6,940 nucleotides of DNA. It comes from Chrysiogenia bacterium. Lineage in GTDB: Bacteria; JAGRBM01. Below are positions 5,915 to 6,940 of the stretch, piece by piece. Under the pieces are notes generated by a model. It made no database searches and was not told where the DNA came from. It saw nothing but the letters and a program-made list of their open reading frames with translations. Position 1 is the first letter of the stretch. Each line of letters begins with the position of its first letter. The translations under genes and the position numbers were made by a program. The stretch spans positions 1 to 6,940 of the forward strand of contig JAGRBM010000430.1 of NCBI GenBank assembly GCA_020434085.1, written 5' to 3'.

Positions 5915-5995
5915 GAGTGCGGTGCGGCGCGCCCTGGAAGAGCGCTCCTCTATGTTGCAGCGACGCAGGCCGCCCCGCTGCCCCTATGGCGGTCC

Positions 5996-6024
5996 TTGAC
6001 ACGCCGCGCCTCCCGTTGCATAGA
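5996..6024 (+). promoter_or_regulatory. Candidate sigma-70 promoter of the peroxiredoxin gene
   Basis: A perfect -35 box TTGACA (5996-6001), a 17-bp spacer and CATAGA (6019-6024) as a partial -10 box. Initiation near 6031 would give a leader of about 75 nt. The -10 match is weak (3 of 6), so the promoter may be helped by an activator or have a differing -10. No OxyR-like site was identified. Confidence 0.5.
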
Positions 6025-6091
6025 CACGGGTCCCTGCCGCAAGAGTTCGCCATTCGAGCCGAACCGCGCGCGTGCGGCGGGGCAATCATTC

Positions 6092-6097
6092 AGGAGG
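6092..6097 (+). promoter_or_regulatory. Strong Shine-Dalgarno AGGAGG of the peroxiredoxin gene
   Basis: AGGAGG stands 8 nt before the ATG at 6106, followed by an A-rich spacer. It is the best ribosome binding site in the window and suggests high expression. It fixes the start at 6106 although the frame is open back to 5917. Confidence 0.88.
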
Positions 6098-6105
6098 AAA
6101 TTACA

Positions 6106-6699
6106 ATGAGTGTTCTGGTTGGTAAGGAAGCCCCCGAGTTCAAGGCCCAGGCCGTGCAGCCCGATGGTTCCTTCAAGGAAATTTCGCTTTCCGATTACAA
6201 GGGCAAGAAGTACGTCGTGCTGTTCTTCTACCCCCTCGATTTCACCTTCGTGTGCCCCACCGAGATCATCGCGTTCTCGGAGGCGGTCGCCGATTTCGAG
6301 AAGCTCGACGTGCAGCTCATCGGCTGCTCCATCGACAGCCACTTCTCGCACCTGGCGTGGCGCAACACCCCGCGCACCGAGGGCGGCATCGGCGAGATCA
6401 AGTATCCGCTGCTCGCCGACCTGAACAAGGACATCGCCCGCGACTACGACGTGCTGCTTCCCGGCGGCATCGCGCTGCGCGGCCTGTTCCTCATCGACAA
6501 GAACGGCGTCGTCCAGCACCAGGTCGTCAACAACCTGCCGCTCGGCCGCAACGTCGAAGAAGCCCTTCGCATGGTCAAGGCCCTGCAGTTCACCGAGAAG
6601 CACGGTGAGGTCTGCCCGGCCAACTGGGACGAGGGCAAGGACTCCATGAAGGCCGACCCCAAGGGCTCCAAGGAATTCTTCAAGAAGACCTACGCGTAA
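6106..6699 (+). CDS. Typical 2-Cys peroxiredoxin (AhpC/Prx1 group)
   Basis: A 197-residue cytoplasmic thiol peroxidase that reduces hydrogen peroxide and organic hydroperoxides. The peroxidatic site [11 protein letters not shown] has P43, T47 and C50. R125 (ALRGLFLID) is the conserved active-site arginine. The resolving cysteine is C170 in GEVCPANW, so a head-to-tail dimer with an intersubunit disulfide is expected. The GGIG loop is at 93-96. The C-terminus ends [10 protein letters not shown], close to the YF-motif helix of peroxidation-sensitive Prx1-type enzymes but with FF. The reductase is not visible here; no AhpF or thioredoxin reductase lies nearby. The gene is monocistronic, with its own promoter candidate and terminator. 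Codon use is very C/G-ending and even, as expected for a highly expressed gene. The enzyme family is certain; the exact gene symbol (ahpC, tsaA or prx) is not. Confidence 0.97.
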   Translation: MSVLVGKEAPEFKAQAVQPDGSFKEISLSDYKGKKYVVLFFYPLDFTFVCPTEIIAFSEAVADFEKLDVQLIGCSIDSHFSHLAWRNTPRTEGGIGEIKYPLLADLNKDIARDYDVLLPGGIALRGLFLIDKNGVVQHQVVNNLPLGRNVEEALRMVKALQFTEKHGEVCPANWDEGKDSMKADPKGSKEFFKKTYA

Positions 6700-6726
6700 G
6701 CGTTCGTTTCTGATTTTACGGCAAAG

Positions 6727-6753
6727 CCCGCCTCGAAAGAGGCGGGGTTTTTT
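6727..6753 (+). terminator. Intrinsic terminator of the peroxiredoxin gene
   Basis: An 8-bp stem, CCCGCCTC / GAGGCGGG, closed by a GAAA tetraloop (6735-6738). One G and then six T residues (6748-6753) follow. It begins 28 nt after the stop codon. On the opposite strand the stem is followed only by CTTTGCC, so it would be a weak terminator for the convergent gene. Confidence 0.93.
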
Positions 6754-6787
6754 ATTGGGGGTGGGCGCGGAGCTGATCGACTACGTA

Positions 6788-6805
6788 CCAGCGACCAAGC
6801 GCTGG
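6788..6805. repeat. Small hairpin CCAGCG / CGCTGG between convergent genes
   Basis: A 6-bp stem with a 6-nt loop (ACCAAG). It lies 10 bp beyond the stop of the minus-strand reading frame that enters from the right edge. There is no T-tract, so termination is uncertain. Confidence 0.3.
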
Positions 6806-6815
6806 AACCGTCGTT

Positions 6816-6940
6816 CTACAGTTCCATTTTTGGCAAAACCGCAAACGTCTTGCATGACTCGACCGCGCCCGGATGGGCGACCAGTTTCCCATATAGCTCG
6901 TTCGACACCTGCTCACTCAATTCCCGCGCCACGTCCTTCA
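6816..6940 (-). CDS. C-terminal end of an unidentified gene, cut by the window edge
   Basis: On the minus strand a frame is open from the window edge to a TAG at 6816-6818, encoding at least 40 residues. It begins KDVARELSEQVSNELYGKL, with a helical, amphipathic look, and ends CKTFAVLPKMEL. About 70% of its codons end in G or C. That is lower than the neighbouring genes but higher than the overlapping plus-strand frame, which is also open here. The convergent position facing the peroxiredoxin terminator fits a real gene end. I do not recognise the family. A chance open frame is possible given the short length. Confidence 0.42.
   Translation of the reverse strand, partial: KDVARELSEQVSNELYGKLVAHPGAVESCKTFAVLPKMEL

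Noticed and set aside
5917-6105. N-terminal extension of the peroxiredoxin back to 5917
   Set aside because: The strong AGGAGG and canonical Prx length fix the start at 6106. The extension runs through the promoter region.
6760-6940. A plus-strand open frame at the right end containing ELIDYVPATKRW, vaguely recalling transposase-like text
   Set aside because: It has no start with a ribosome binding site, poor third-position bias and no continued similarity. The opposite strand is the better candidate.

Overview
This is a GC-rich, gene-dense bacterial chromosomal window. It holds seven complete or near-complete genes and the tail of an eighth at the right edge. The strong G/C third-position bias, the Fis-type sigma-54-activator-like regulator and the HCCA-isomerase-like proteins suggest a high-GC proteobacterium or a delta-type relative (Myxococcota/Desulfobacterota-like). 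Nothing here is a firm taxonomic marker. I see no rRNA, tRNA, CRISPR array, transposase or phage gene.

Layout. Positions 1-2553 hold a minus-strand operon: an epoxide-hydrolase-type alpha/beta hydrolase followed by an NCS2-like permease. The stop of the first overlaps the preferred start of the second (TGATG). A 158-bp divergent spacer follows. Then come two plus-strand genes for thioredoxin-fold proteins of the HCCA isomerase / GST-kappa (DsbA-like) group (2712-3999), 4 bp apart and probably one operon. They run head-on into a minus-strand regulator (4003-5031), with only 3 bp between the stops. The regulator has the PspF-like AAA+ plus Fis-HTH layout, but it lacks the GAFTGA loop and its Walker B acidic pair reads Cys-His. 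A 342-bp divergent spacer rich in dyads separates it from a DCC-family (DUF393) protein at 5374-5778. Next is a 112-bp palindromic repeat (5803-5914). Last is a typical 2-Cys peroxiredoxin (6106-6699) with a good candidate promoter, a strong ribosome binding site and a clear intrinsic terminator. A minus-strand reading frame enters from the right edge and stops at 6816.

How the genes may fit together. Four of the eight genes encode thioredoxin-fold proteins: the two DsbA-like proteins, the DCC protein and the peroxiredoxin. The hydrolase and HCCA-isomerase-like proteins fit processing of epoxide, aromatic or glutathione-linked compounds, and the permease could move a related small molecule. 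This is inference from neighbourhood only. I do not see a clear new defence or mobile system. The two most unusual items are the degenerate sigma-54-activator-like regulator and the palindromic repeat, whose two arms differ only in hairpin loops and by changes that keep base pairing.
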